From: Rhodocollybia butyracea
Lineage: Eukaryota; Basidiomycota; Agaricomycetes; Agaricales; Omphalotaceae
Reading direction: 5' to 3'
DNA: 64,000 nucleotides
Assembly: GCA_015501585.1 (NCBI GenBank)
Contig: JADNRY010000083.1
Location: 1 to 64,000 of the forward strand
Shown: positions 21,504 to 33,710 of the stretch, piece after piece
Position numbering within the stretch: position 1 is the stretch's first letter
How the letters are laid out: each line of letters starts with the position of its first letter
The notes under the pieces: model-generated
Database searches by the model: none
What the model was told of the DNA's origin: nothing
Seen by the model: the letters and a program-made list of their open reading frames with translations, nothing else
Program-made: the position numbers and the translations under genes

Positions 21504-23614
21504 ATGCGTCCCGCTCCTTCGTATGACAACAATACGGCGGAAAAATATGCTTTCTACGAACGCCGTATTAGAGGAATTTCGACTGCCATATGGCAAACGC
21601 AGATTCAACCTCGTCCTTTACGAGATGCTTCCCCCACGAGCTCTCGTCCTCTTCGGACTTTTCGCGCCATTGCTACGCTTTTGACTACAAATTCCAATCA
21701 GGGAAGAACCGCCACTGTCACCGGTGCTCCCGAATCCTCAAGTTCATTGTGCATCACAATTGTAGCTCCCCACTTCCTTGACCCCCTTTCATATTCTCGT
21801 GCGCAGATCTCCGGTAAGCCCTCAATATCAGTGGAGAGTATTTCAGTCAATGGCGTTGACTCACGCATGATGATGCGAAGCCTCCCCGAGCACACTCCGT
21901 ACGAATACTTTTGTCAGTATGATGCTGTTCCGCTTTTCTGACGTTTCAAATACTGTAGTGCCGCGCCGGTTGATATTGTGAGGCATACCGTGGATGTCTT
22001 CCAGGGCCTCATATCCATGGCACAATCGAGTGGTTCCAGTGCGGAGACCTTGGCAATGTACCGATTTATCCTTAGCCGATGTTGGCCAGAAGTCAAAGCT
22101 CGTCTAGACGCCGCTCGGTATCTTCTCGAGTTTCACGGTTCCATGACCCTTGTTAGGGTTTTGAAAGGCTGGTCAGCTGGACCTGAGGACGACTTGTCCG
22201 TTCATTGGGAAGCAGTAGAAGATCAACATCTCGCTTTCGAGTTACAACAGAACCGTATCCCGTCCCGAGAATCCCAAAATGAAACTGATTTCCATTTCGG
22301 TGTCGAAACGGCTTCGCGTTGGATGAAGGTCTTGTGCAAAACAATCGAGGCCTTACAGACCGCTGTTGATAACTATGCTCCAACAATATCTCAGGTCCCC
22401 ATCTCACCACCATGACCAGACAAATGGACGCTCTGGCCTATCTCCTTAACACTCAATCTATCCAGAAAATCTTCCATTCACATTCTCTTCAGTCCCAGCT
22501 GGAGATGCTGCGTAAGAGGAGATCTCATTCTTCGACTGATATGGTACCTAGTGGTTCTATTTTGAACATCATAGGTGAGATTCCTTGTAACTGAGAACAT
22601 ATATAGAATAACATGAGCTGTTCTATAGAAGATGAACGTAAAGCCGGGGAAACAGCGGGGCGTCATATATTCAGATATCTATATTCGCTGGTTTCATGGC
22701 GTAATGCAGCCACGGAGATTCTTCCCAGTATCATGATGCGTCTGGCGAACAGCCCTCCCATTCTTCATATCGTCAAGGTCCCGGTTTTACGACCTCAAGA
22801 AAGACTTAAAATGCACTCTCCTATCTTCATCGCTCGGGACGAACTCCACAAATTCCTCTCCACAGGAGAAATTAAACATGCCTATACAAAAAAGGAGCTG
22901 CAGACCATTGACACCGCTCTGAACAACCTGTTCCCGAAGAGTCCGATAGAGCGACACTATCCGCCGTCGCCTTCGAATGGGCCTCCTTGTGAGGATTTCT
23001 TTGGCTGTGTTCACAGTGCTGAGATATCTGTTGCTGTTATTAACGGCGACTCCTCCTCGAGCTCTCCAGATTCTACATCTCCCCACTGGATATCAACAGA
23101 GATTCCGCCCCAGATGTCCAGATCGACACGAGTATCGGGTCATGTACGATCGCCTGAACATCTTGTCAAGCCTTCCTCAGGAGGCTTTGCAACGTCTTAT
23201 AAACGTTGCTGTTACTGTTGTTCGCTTCTCGAGGAGATATTATCCTCACCCCGCCATAGTCGAAATACATCTGGCCCCGACATCTTAGACCCAACAGCGG
23301 CGTTCAAAGGTGGCTATGGAGCTGTCTTGCCTTGGACCCCGCCTCCCCTTGGGTACGGGCTTAGTCTCAGCACGTTGGCGGTGTTAGAGCGCGAACTAAG
23401 GGCTCTTCTACTGGGGGGGATCCTGAAAAGCTTAGATCATGTGTTTGCGTCGACCAACGAAGCTAGGGCACATTTCGATGCTGGGATGTTGTCCACTCAG
23501 GCCCAGGCTAGTCGAACTTCGACTAGATTAACAACCGTTTCTGAAATCTCAGAAAGTAGCCACCGCAGCTATGGTCATACTACGCACTATAAGGGCCCCT
23601 ACCCGCGTCAGTGA
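21504..23614 (+). CDS. OTT_1508-like deaminase family protein
   Basis: Proposed exons 21504-21916, 21959-22394, 22466-22574 and 22629-23614, about 647 residues. The N-terminal two thirds is helical with no known domain. The C-terminal part has FFGCVHSAE (about 445-451), then YKRCCYCCSLLEEIL (about 512-526), then GAVLPWTPP. This order (H-x-E-like, S/YK-x-CC-x-CC, G-x-V-x-PWTPP) matches the OTT_1508-like branch of the nucleic-acid deaminase superfamily, which is expanded in basidiomycetes. The fold normally binds zinc through H/C-A-E and two cysteines. Here the A-E is preceded by Ser with His one residue earlier, so catalysis is in doubt. The first intron (42 bp) is short and could be misread. 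Function in fungi is unknown. Confidence 0.7.
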
Positions 23615-25022
23615 TCGCCAATCTTCAAGACGACGACAGTGGTTTTCTTATTCGACTGATGAAAGCTGATGAATCTGTGCTATGAGTTTCTTCTCATTGT
23701 ATCGCCTAATCTCTGTAGCTCTACTTTCAATGCCTCGTCTCTGCCAGTCCGTCTATATCTACCAGACCTGATTGTACTTAACTTGTAATACAGCTGTTAA
23801 TTAGTTTGTATGTAGGTCTGTCTAGAATGTATTTCTCCGTGATTAGAAAAATCACCCTATCTATCATTTTACAGCATACTAGCCGCGTTGATGAAGAGTG
23901 GTGAACGTGTATCAAGATCTTCATCGGTTCGCTCCCATCGTACCGGCAGTTGGATGTGGCGCTAAGCGTAGAATAATAGGATGTTTTCATCAAACTTATT
24001 TGATACGGAACGCAAAAATACGAATTGCCTTCCTAACTTTACCTTTGGCGAGATCACTCATTTCTTGGACCCACATGGACTCACATGAGCCCAGACTTCA
24101 AGCCCCTGACCGAAATGTTTGTTTTGAAACTTTGAACTTCAGGAGAGGTCGCCTGGTATGCACCAGTAGGCTAGGCGCTACTCATAATACAGCTGGTTTC
24201 TACGAGACTTGATTGGGAACATTGAGGCATGCCAAGCATCAGTAGCGTGCGGACAAAATAAAAATGTTTTTCCGCTCCTGATGGACCCCGAGCTGATTTT
24301 CGTGTAATCTAGAAACTGAAGCGATACTCCGTACTTAGCCTCGAGGCTATTGACTCAAAAGAAGGGTGAGGTAGGCACTTGAAAAGATGCCAATATTTCT
24401 CGTTGACTCATCTGTGTATATCTCGGGGCCGTCGAACGGGTTCAAACAACGTGTACTCCAGGACCCAACGGCCTAATCTGCTCGTCCTTTACATTCGTCC
24501 TTCACATGTTTCTCCAAATCGAGAAGAAAGAAACCGATCTTCATAGACGACTTCGCGAGCGTCAAACGCTACAGATGTGGGGGAGCTTCTCGTGAGTTAA
24601 GCACCCTTTTGTCCATTTTCGTCTCCACAGTCATGTAAAGAGTAAAATGAGGGTTGTTTCAACCAGACGATTCAGACAGAAAGCTGTAGAGAGCTGTCAG
24701 ACATCCTGGACCTAATCGGGAAGAAAGGGAGAAGTGCGTTTGAGACGATACCGTAGAAGTTGTGCTCAAAAATTTCAAGTTCATCATTCCGAGGATGGAC
24801 TAAAGAACTCGGGTGAGGAAACCTATAGCGCGGAGCTACCCGAGGTCTGAGCTCTAAATCGTTGTGAAAAGATTACCGTTAATGAAGACTATTATTGCGA
24901 TTAAACAGCGCTCGTAGTTCTACGTGACAGACCGAGTCGCGCTTTCGACCGAAAACCCCACTAAGATTTCCACAACTCCACCTGTGTCAGGGCATCCCGA
25001 AAGTGGCTGAACGATGGTGATA
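23615..25022. other. Intergenic, nothing recognised
   Basis: About 1.4 kb between two convergent gene ends. A 104-codon plus frame (23898-24212) lacks any recognisable motif. No repeat or RNA gene identified. Confidence 0.45.
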
Positions 25023-26235
25023 TCAAAGCGCGGGTTCCATACCTGCCTTGGGGAATATCCGCTCTTTGATCTGCCAGGGCGTGTCGGTATACATTCGTTT
25101 CTCAAAGATATAATATTCTGTGAGCTGTTGCTTTTTGGCGGGTATACGTCGACCCTTTTTCCGAGTATTTGGTTCAGGAGTATGTAATGCCTTTCCTTGT
25201 TGATCGTAGATTTCGAGGCTCTATTTAAGGGAAAATGAACAAATAATGAGAGATGGGATATGCAGGCACACGTACTTGTTCGGTCTCAAACTTGACAAGG
25301 GCATTGATTGCAAGCCGGCTTCCAGAAGGCGGAGGCGTTGTACCAAAATGTGCTGTTACTGCTCGCATAGAAATGATTTTAGTTGGCGATACCTCGCGGT
25401 GGAACGTCCAGATATAGGTCATCGTGGGTTTTCCGGAAAGTTTAGTCGCTTCATTAAGATATGGTGGTTGCGTTAACACGGGAATTTTTTGCTTATCTCT
25501 GAGACAAATTAGTAGGGAGATCGTTCGATTTCGACAATTCATATACGCACTCTGCTATCGCCTGTTGTACAGATATGTAATCGGCGAGTAGTGATTTTCG
25601 CAACGCAGAGACGAAGGCAGTAGGTTTTGTGGACGTAACGGAGATACGGAATGGTATCCGCAGAAAATCCAAGAAACCCATATCGACGAGGTTGACCCGA
25701 GAGTTCCGGGTTCAGAGAGCAAGTTGGCCATACTGCATTTATGTTAGAGCAAGTTTCACAACTCCGTTTGCATAGGAAGTACCAGACGAAGTTTTTACCC
25801 TTGTTCAGTTGGTTGGATAACCATTGAGAAAGACGTTCTCCAAGACTTGAGAATTTTGACTTTGACCATGGTGAGGTGGCGTATGGTATAGCGACATCTA
25901 CAAGACTAGTCAAGCCAAGATAGATTGAGCAGTTTTTTAAGCTCACCGAGCGCGTCAATTGGATTGGCCCATATATCTATACCCCTCTTTGCGCCGTATA
26001 TTTCTGTGGCTCGAATTTGTTTAATCTGGTCCTCCGGTGAAAGCTTCTCGAAGTCTGTCTCGGTAGTTGCTAGTTTCAGATTGCTACGGGAGCCGTGTGA
26101 TCTTTGAGTTGAGACGTATCTACTGGCAGAGAAGCGTAGACCATGTCGAAGACAGGGATTTTTTCGAGAGACAGAAACCAAGTTCATGTGAGTTTTTCGG
26201 CCCGGTAAGCTTACGAATTTCAGTACACGGCTCAT
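25023..26235 (-). CDS. Mitochondrial MBA1/mL45/Tim44-like protein
   Basis: Starts MSRVLKFVSLPGRK and is rich in Arg/Ser over the first 50 residues, a plausible mitochondrial presequence. Exon 1 (26235 to a GTGAGC donor near 25947) joins the exon coding VAIPYATSPWSKSKFSSLG. A later exon reads FVSALRKSLLADYISVQQ and joins through a GTGCGT donor to DKQKIPVLTQPPYLNEATKL, TYIWTFHREVSP, RLAINALVKFETEQ, and the last exon with LEIYDQQGK and FEKRMYTDTPW. The helix followed by the ...VKF...S...IYD...EKR...W beta-sheet is the Tim44-like fold of Mba1 and mitoribosomal mL45, which tether mitoribosomes at the inner membrane. The junction between about 25690 and 25790 could not be closed: either an exon is misread or there is a frameshift. 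It is head-to-head with the CHCHD2-like gene. Confidence 0.6.
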
Positions 26236-26286
26236 GCCGGGCTAACGCAAGCTTTTCTTACAACTTTTTCTACAACCACAACCATC
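26236..26286. promoter_or_regulatory. 51-bp bidirectional promoter/5' region
   Basis: Only 51 bp separate the start codon at 26235 (minus) from the one at 26287 (plus). Both products look mitochondrial. Their 5' leaders must overlap, or transcription must initiate inside the partner. No TATA box is visible. Confidence 0.6.
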
Positions 26287-26884
26287 ATGCCTGTAAGTTT
26301 TTTTCACTGAACAAGTTTTTCTCGCTGACTTTTCGATTATTTAGCGTCAATCTCGCGGTCGTTCCTCTGCTCCTTCTCGTCCTGCTGCACCAGCTCAGTC
26401 CAGGAGCGCACATACCGCTACTGCTCCTGCGGGACACGCCTCGGCTGCTCATGCTCCAGCACCAGTAAACCATGCTTCGGCTCCAGCTACGTCTTCTGGT
26501 CCTGGAATACTTGGTCAAATGGCAGCCACTGCTGGTTCTGTCGCTATTGGATCAACCATTGGTCATGGTCTTTCAAGTATGCTTTTCGGCGGCTCAAGCA
26601 GCGCTGCTCCCCCAGTAGAGGCTGCTCAGGCTCCTCCGGCTCCTCAACGTCAGCCCGGCATGAGCTGTGAAGTTCAGGCGAAAGGTACGAGATCTTCACT
26701 GGCCTGCGTTTATCTGCTAATATCATCGTTTGCAGACTTCACTCACTGCCTTGAGAAGGCCGATCTTCCCTCATGCACTTGGTATCTTGAGCAGCTTAAG
26801 GCAGTACGTCGTTATGTCTCATTATCCTCGAAGGTGATCTAACGTGTCTTCCAACAGTGTCAAGCCGCTGCTGCTCCTTACTAG
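26287..26884 (+). CDS. MIX17: CHCHD2/CHCHD10-like twin CX9C protein (Mix17 homolog)
   Basis: Exons 26287-26292 (only ATG CCT), 26345-26684, 26736-26803 and 26858-26884, giving 146 residues. Layout is that of CHCHD2/10/Mix17: an Arg/Ser/Ala-rich N-terminal targeting region (MPRQSRGRSSAPSRPAAPAQ), a central hydrophobic segment with AATAGSVAIGSTIGHGLSSM, and a C-terminal CHCH domain. The first pair is C-EVQAKDFTH-C and the second C-TWYLEQLKA-C, both exactly CX9C, split over three exons. These proteins are oxidised by the Mia40 pathway in the mitochondrial intermembrane space and act in respiratory-chain and cristae maintenance. The assignment is strong because domain order, spacing and length all agree. 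Confidence 0.93.
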
Positions 26885-27553
26885 AAAATTTCAGGGAATC
26901 GTAGGCGTAGTAGCTACTTCTACTTGATTTTCTTCTGCAATTTAACTACATTTAGAAGCAACACGTTGTGTCTTCCCTGTTCATATTTCAGACCAACGTT
27001 CCAATGAACTATTCTATTGTCCCGTCGCGCTCATCTTCGCCAACCCTCTATCTTTGTGAAAGAATTTCTCACCAAGGGAATTAACAAAAACTCGTTCTAT
27101 CTGCAACGAAACTGGTGTCAATAGTGAAATCACATCTCCATAACGCGACAGTGGGCCCGATGGGTAGAAAGGCCCCTTATTTCACTCTACTTACTCTACG
27201 CGACCTATCTCCCATAGTATACATCTGTCCGGGGTTTTAGTCTCTGGAGATTGCTTTCAGGAGGTTCGGAGATATACACTACTCTAGCCTTAGTCTTGCG
27301 CTCGTTGAGTCTTGAAGTTCCACCTGGTTATTTCGGGACATTGTTTTGTTACCGAAAGATTTAACGGAAGTATTCACTATCAACGGTCGGTTGGAATACT
27401 CCCTCTCGAACGTGCAGTCCAAAGCATGTGCTAACTGGCTATTTCTGTCAGCTAGCACACAGATATCCAACAGACCATTGCCGTGTAAAAAAATCTTTCC
27501 AACGTGACCGATAATGCATATATAACCGCCTGGTTCATGTAAAATTCACAAGG
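26885..27553. other. Intergenic
   Basis: The 3' region of the CHCH gene and the 5' region of the phosphoesterase gene. No other gene, RNA or repeat seen. Confidence 0.5.
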
Positions 27554-30473
27554 ATGCTTCTCAGTGCCATTGTCGCCGCCTCCTTGGCCACTTCTGCTTT
27601 TGCAGACAGTTTGGCCGATGTCGAACACATCGTTCTCTTTATGCAAGAAAACAGAGCGTTTGACCATTACTTTGTAAGTTTAAGAACGTTTTTGAATCTC
27701 CCTCCTGAGACAAATTTGTACAGGGTACTATGGCTGGAGTTCGAGGTTTCAAGGATCCGAAGTACGCGAGCGCGTTTCCTCCATTTACACTGATAGTGAT
27801 ACAACTCTTTCTTAGTGTGCAGGTAAACTCCGATGGACGCTCGGTGTTCTTCCAGCAAGTCAACCCCTTCCTCTCGAACGCCACAGACTTCCTTCTGCCG
27901 TGGTATCTTTCCGCTGCGGGTGGGGAGTTCATAAATGGTACCCAGTGTATGAACGGCGGTTCAAATCAATGGGGCGAAAATCATGCTGCTTTGGCTTTTG
28001 GCACTAATGCAAGTACAGAGTTTAACCTCCAAAAATAACCATCATTGACACGGATTTGAACATGCTTACTTAGGATCTTTGGGCGAGTACCTTTACCTCT
28101 GTGAATTGAACGGTTGCTAAATGGTAGCTTTAAACAGGCCGAAAATAATACGCCGCAATCATGGGGCCACTTCAGGCGCTCAGATCTCCCCGTCCATTTT
28201 GCTATTGCCGAAGGATGGACCGTGGGTGATATGTACCAGCAAGGAGTTATTGCAGTAAGCTTTGTCTCTCACAATTTGGGACGTGACTGATTAGCTTTAG
28301 TCAACCAACCCCAACCGTGTGATATGGCAAACAGGCTCGGTAGGGATTCCTGGTGGAAATGTTAATACGACGCAAGGTCCTGTTTTGGACAATAACGGAT
28401 CGCCAGGATGCTCGAGTCTTACAACAACACTTGAGAATGGGACGGAACTCACGTCGCCTCAAGTTTATAGCTGGTACGTGTTGTGTATTCATGCAGCATC
28501 TATGATTGACTCTCGCTATAGTTTCCCGTACGATTGGCAAACTGTAAGTCGGAGAAGAACATGATATACGATGTGATCCCAACACGATCGAAAAGCTTCC
28601 GGAGTTCCTAGAAGATGCCGGAATTTCATGGAAAGAATTCCAGGCGGTCGACAAGTGCGCTTTTATTTTTACTTCACATAAATGAAACTTAGTGAAACCC
28701 CTTTAGCTTTGGCGACAATCCTCTAGTCAGCTTTGAATTTTGGCAAAACTTGGCAGACGACAATGCAACTTCTGAACTTGCCCAGCAAGGTCCGTTTCAT
28801 ATTGGCTGCCGTCGTACTCTTTAACTTAGCGCACTTCCAGGATTGGCTATGAACGGAGGGGGTAACTGGCAAGGAGGTTTGGACTTGCTCAAAAAGCAAG
28901 CCGCAGAGTAAGAATGAGATATGATGCTAGTACCCTCGTACTTACCGTGTGTTTAAGGGGAACTCTTCCAGCTGTCTCATTTTTTATCGGTAAATATTTC
29001 GCCAGCACACTAATCATATTAAGCTTCACAACCTCACGACTACACAGGCCCAGCAGAGCTTTCCGAGCACCCGCCTTTCCGTCCCGTTGATGGCGCTTGG
29101 CTCCAGAAGGAAATCGTGGATGCGATTGTTAGCTCTCCAAAGTACAACAAGACCATTCTAATCATCAGCTTTGACGAGACAGGAGGATGGGGTGACCAGT
29201 ACGTATGCGTCTTGAACCTGTATCATTTGAGACTGATGTGGTTTGTCTATAGCGTCGTCCCTTTTACCTCGTATGCCCAGAGTTCTTGCTTCCGTTCGCA
29301 CCACTGATCGAGCCACTTAGGCCTAAGGGTACGCCTGGTGAATGGATCATCGTAAGCGTTTATCGAAGGACGCTGTCCTCATTGTTGATTGCGGTCTGTC
29401 CTTCAGAATCCTTTCACGGGAGAACTTGCTCCCTCGGGACCTGGTTTCCGCTTGCCGTTCACAGTTATATCGCCATGGACTCGAGGAGGCATTGTATTCA
29501 CTGAGCCCTCCGACCACATCTCACAGAATCTGTTCTTGGAAGAGTGGGCTGCTGCGAGGGTATGTGTATCCTTTCGCGGTGATGACCACAACTCATCTTC
29601 CATCACTAGGGTACGCCTTTCAAGAACACAAATATCAACGATTGGAGGAGAGAACACATGTCGAATCTCGTCAACCTATTCGACTTTGAGAATGTAAATT
29701 TGCCATTTATCTCTTATCGCCATTTTCTCTGAATATTTCTCAATCAAGCCGGACTACTCCGCCGCACCGATTCCCGATACTCCCCCGCCCCATGCTGACC
29801 CTCTTACTTCCCTTCTAGACGGCGTACGTTTGTTTTTCTCGTGATTTTTGCAATAGAGTTGATTCAATTTTGTATAGGACGTATTTTGTGAACAAGCATT
29901 TGCGGGCTTTATTGAGGCTCCGATCCCTTATGGACAACAAACCGAGGCAAATTCACTTTTCACGGAAACTGGGTTCAAGACCGTGCGAGGTAAGGATACT
30001 ATCTCTTTGACTTCGTCTATTTTTCCTTTTCTTACATGTCTATCACAGGCTCGTTAACTGAAGGTCGTTACCTCGTAATTGAATCCAGCAACAAAAATCT
30101 CGCGCTTTCTTCCAAAGGGTCTGCTCTCAGTACTTCGGCGAGTACTTCAAACAAGATCACTACGCCCTCGCAACGCTTCATAATCCATGCGACGAACCCC
30201 CAGGTTATTTCTGAGAATAGCTTCAGGATAGCCTCCGCCGCTTCTATCACTGATGCTACTGCCATAGCCAACGCTACTACACCGTTCCTTAACAGCAAAC
30301 TGCTCTTTGGATCGGTCAATTCGAGTGCGATTTTCAATATCACTTATGAGGGTGGAGGTGTTTACAACTTTATGGAGAGTGGTAGTGGATTATTTTTAGG
30401 CTTGGGAGATAACGGAGCTCCAACGTTGAGCAAGCAGGCGGAATCCTTCAACATCTTTTCTGTCTCTTTCTGA
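27554..30473 (+). CDS. Secreted phosphoesterase, phospholipase C family
   Basis: About a dozen exons. Exon 1 (27554-27673) starts with signal peptide MLLSAIVAASLATSAFA and ends in MQENRAFDHYF, which splices to GTMAGVRGFKDP (27724-27761) and NVQVNSDGRSVFFQQ (from 27816). Later exons carry SWGHFRRSDLPVHFAIAEG, PFRPVDGAWLQKEIVD, the metal-site motif SFDETGGWGD joined to a HVVPF-like strand, and GFRLPFTVISPW...IVFTEPSDHIS. The last exon (from about 30050) encodes a beta-rich C-terminal domain. This matches the bacterial/fungal phosphatidylcholine-specific phospholipase C and acid phosphatase family (phosphoesterase, PF04185-like), which acts outside the cell on phosphodiesters. Glu/Asn of QENR and Asp of SFDE are expected metal ligands. 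Exon junctions around 28000-28140 could not be closed; a lesion or misread exon there is possible. Confidence 0.8.
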
Positions 30474-30551
30474 CGAAAATGAACTTCGATATTGTATGAC
30501 CTTCGACGCCACATATGGTTCAATCATCACTTGACAGTGTAAGCTATACGG

Positions 30552-31426
30552 TTATGTATCGCTATCGTAATCGACCATGTCCATCCAATCAGCAGGAGCC
30601 ATAAATCGCTTGTTAAACTCCTTCACAAGGTTCTCCCATTCTTTTTGCATCTCTTCGAGTACAAGCCTCGCATTCGCTTGCCTCTTCAAGTCTTTGTGTT
30701 CTTTTCTGAATTTAAGCACAGGTTTGCCCTGTTTGCCCTTGAAGCCCATATGGCGTGGTTTGCCCTGGCTAATGCCAACATATTGCCTACCAAACAGGTG
30801 GTTTCCTGTCGCTTTATCGCTCCCTGGCAAGACTTGAACTACAACGCGTATATATATATGTGAGGAATACAAGGCAACCCAGATCCAGGAGTGAGTACTC
30901 ACAAGTACGAGAGCTTGCTATCCACCCAAAACATGGATCACACTTTTTGTATCCTTTGAGTTTGAAATAAAACCAGTTCCTCCTTGACAACTCTGGCTTC
31001 TCGGGCTCGGTGGACGAGTCTGGTTCATATGTCCCTATGTAATCTGGGGGTAACACGCCTTTAACACCCAAGCCTCGAGTAAAGATATTTCTGGTGAGGG
31101 ATCCTCGCTGCCAATCTTCAAGCTTGCTGTGTTCCAAGTCTTGACCATCTTTGTCAATGAGGATCACGGTGGAAGGTTCCTGCGATATTTATTAGGTCTT
31201 GTATAAGTAACCCAGTAAAACATTTACCAATTTTCTGGCTGACAACACGACTGGATTACCTGGATTCTCCGATGACGTCCCGACTGCGCGCGTTACCAGT
31301 ACCTGAGTTACTGAATACATATAGCATAGAATCAATAAAAAACTCGTTTACCTCTGGCACTGGTTTTGGGCACACAGAAAGTATGGAGCTCGCTAGGAGC
31401 ATGAATGGGACAAGGCTAGAACGCAT
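30552..31426 (-). CDS. Small secreted protein, unknown family
   Basis: Four exons in phase: 31426-31352, 31302-31228, 31179-30903 and 30838-30552, giving 237 residues. The first 19 residues (MRSSLVPFMLLASSILSVC) form a signal peptide. The middle has LIDKDGQDLEHSKLEDWQRG and RNIFTRGLGVKGVLPPDYIG, then a CDPCFGW cysteine pair. The C terminus is helical and charged (KEWENLVKEFNKRF). I do not recognise the family. It reads as a fungus-specific secreted protein of unknown role. The gene is tail-to-tail with the phosphoesterase gene (78 bp between stops). Confidence 0.75.
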
Positions 31427-31532
31427 GCTCAAGAAGTATGAAAGATGATGCAGATTGACCAGCAAGCTGTACTCGAGTGGGGGCTGGTGGGGACTGGACC
31501 AGCAGAACGATTGGAACATTTACATCCACTGC

Positions 31533-31542
31533 TTTTTTATAA
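31533..31542 (-). promoter_or_regulatory. TATA-like box upstream of the secreted protein gene
   Basis: On the minus strand this reads TTATAAAAAA, about 107 bp upstream of the start at 31426. Spacing is reasonable for a TATA box in a gene with a short leader. Confidence 0.4.
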
Positions 31543-32115
31543 GGACCTATACGATAGATCTTTCAAATTTCGGGAGGTACCCGAATCCTGTATATTTACA
31601 GACCACATGCTCGGCGGTTTGATCGTGATATAATTGTCACCTGAGTCGCAAAACATTGAGACTGCGGTTCACTCTGGGTGCTCCGAAGTATAAGTACTCC
31701 CTAGTTTCCAAAATTCGTCTGACTTAGCTGACTGTACAGTACCTAAACTTTAAACTTGCTTTACATCGGCCCGAAACAAGATAAAAGATCATGGGTCTTA
31801 GCGGATCATAGCCTCTCACCTCGAACTCCATTGCCGGTTCGTTCCCGTAATCAGATATAGTTTGGTCACCTTCTCCTGGGCAATAAATGGTACCACGAAC
31901 TTAAATGTATATGAAAGGAGTGAACGAAGGAGCGCGCACGTATTGGGGGTCGACTTTGGTGGATGCAACGGACGAATATGGAGGCTCGTCTCGCGTTTCA
32001 ATCTATTCCAGCCCATTGGGCCGTGACTTGGCTTACTCCGCAAACTTGCAAAGATGATTAGACCGTGTATTTCCTTCAGCTATTGATAAAGATTGCAAAT
32101 CACATATGATCTGTT
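31543..32115. other. Intergenic
   Basis: No gene recognised between the secreted-protein promoter and the stop of the first seven-helix gene. Confidence 0.5.
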
Positions 32116-33710
32116 CAATCTTCAGGAAAACTATTGAATTCGATTCTCGAAATCGCTGTATAATCGACCTGAGTATAGATACCCGTTTCTGCAGCTTTGT
32201 GGAGATTGAGGATCATCCGCGATGTGAGGGCTACCGACAGACTATACGTTATTAGCAAACACGTTGCAAAATGCGCCATAGCGTACCATCCCACAAAAGG
32301 AGAAAAGTTTCCTTGTAAAGGCTGGTGCGGTATGAGTGTAAATGCATGGGCAAGTGCTAGAAGGTACTAGGTAAGACGTACACTGCGAACCTGCGGCAAA
32401 CCGACCCAAAGAGTCAGCTATGCAAGACAACTTGGCAAGCATACTCACTTCAATGGAAATAATGTTTGCCAAATTTAACAACGTCATGACCCTGATTTCA
32501 TTCCTTGAGTTAATCTGTTAGGCCAGTCAGGCTAACATAAATCTTACAAGAAATAAAGGGAACCTAAAATAGTAAGTGAAGAGCGCACTCCTGTATTCAC
32601 GGTTACTCACCATCGCGTACGAGGACAGAAAATAGCGAATTACTGACTTGAAATTCCCTGGACAAGACATATGCCCGGTATGCTTTATGCATAGTCAGTG
32701 TAAACAGCAATGAATCTACTACCAGAAGGCCCTCCCAGCCTACAGCTGTACCTGTTAAACGTGTTAAATCGTGAACTCGGTAAATTCACCACATTGAACC
32801 TTACTAGAGGGGCTGAGTTGTCAATTAGAGGCAATCGCTGAAGATTAAGAATGGGAGATGCTCACTCGCTTGGGTTAGAAAAGAGCTGGCAGCCCAGATC
32901 TGGGTGCGTTGGAAGATGTTGGCTGGTGACACTAAACTAAACAACTCATGAATACTGGAAAACAGATCTGGAAATTCGACTCACCCAGATACTTATTGCG
33001 GTGCCAATAATTGCGATACCCATGAAGGTAACAAGGACAATCTTTCTACAACCATATAGTGCGTAGACCCGGAGAGCAAAGAGAGCTATCAAGCAAGTAG
33101 TAAAATCAAAATTAGAACTAGTGATGGTAAGTACGTGTATGCACTTGCCAGTAACTATGCCTTCTGTCACCGATCGGAACACCTGAGAGTATATATCCAG
33201 AGATCGACAGCTGATCAAGAAGGTTTTCAGACCGGCAAAGGTTGCGGCGGTGCTCGCTGTTTGGTACCTACATCTAGAAAGATGCATCAGAAACTCTCAA
33301 ATAACATAGAAACAATCAGCTCACCGAGGGAGTGAAAGAAGTAGAGAACAAGGCAATTGCTGTCACTATATTTCCGAAAGCAAGATAACGATTGACAAAA
33401 AAGAGGTATCCGCCAGCATTCCTAGGGCGCCTCCAGAGCAACTTTATCTCGGAATCTGGTAGGGGATTTGTAAGCAGCCGCAAGCGAGAGCAAATGGTTT
33501 ACTAACCCAAGGTAAGAAGATGATCGTAGAAAAGAAAGACTATGAAAGGGCAAAAATCAATTCGGAAGAGCATAGACAAATTTTGTTGGTACTTGCCTAG
33601 GGAAGACACAAATATTGCGTTTGCCCAACGACTAGTGGACAGCGTCAATAACGACAGACAGCAGTGAGAAAAGCTACCAACGTCGACTCTAATTCAAAAA
33701 TATCATCCAT
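32116..33710 (-). CDS. Seven-helix DUF6533-type membrane protein, copy 1
   Basis: Start at 33710 (MDDIFELEST) and stop at 32116 (EFNSFPED). Recognisable exons in order: RWANAIFVSSL, then FLFYDHLLTL joined to DSEIKLLWRRPRN and YLFFVNRYLAFGNIVTAIAL, then the CLIALFALRVYALYGCRK and VLVTFMGIAIIGTAISIW helices, ERTQIWAASSFLTQ, a VMTLLNLANIIS helix, and finally SLSVALTSRMILNLHKAA. The YDHLLTL...E...W...R...YLFxxNRY block is the DUF6533 signature; these basidiomycete proteins have about seven membrane helices and unknown function, possibly receptor-like. The second intron appears to use a GC donor (GGCAAGT). It is one of four paralogs here, all minus. I did not verify every junction, so a small lesion cannot be excluded. 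Confidence 0.75.

Noticed and set aside
25539..25958. Continuous 139-codon minus frame as a separate gene
   Set aside because: It reads through introns and the wrong frame of the MBA1-like gene; the neighbouring frame with SLLADYISVQQ splices cleanly to the next exon.
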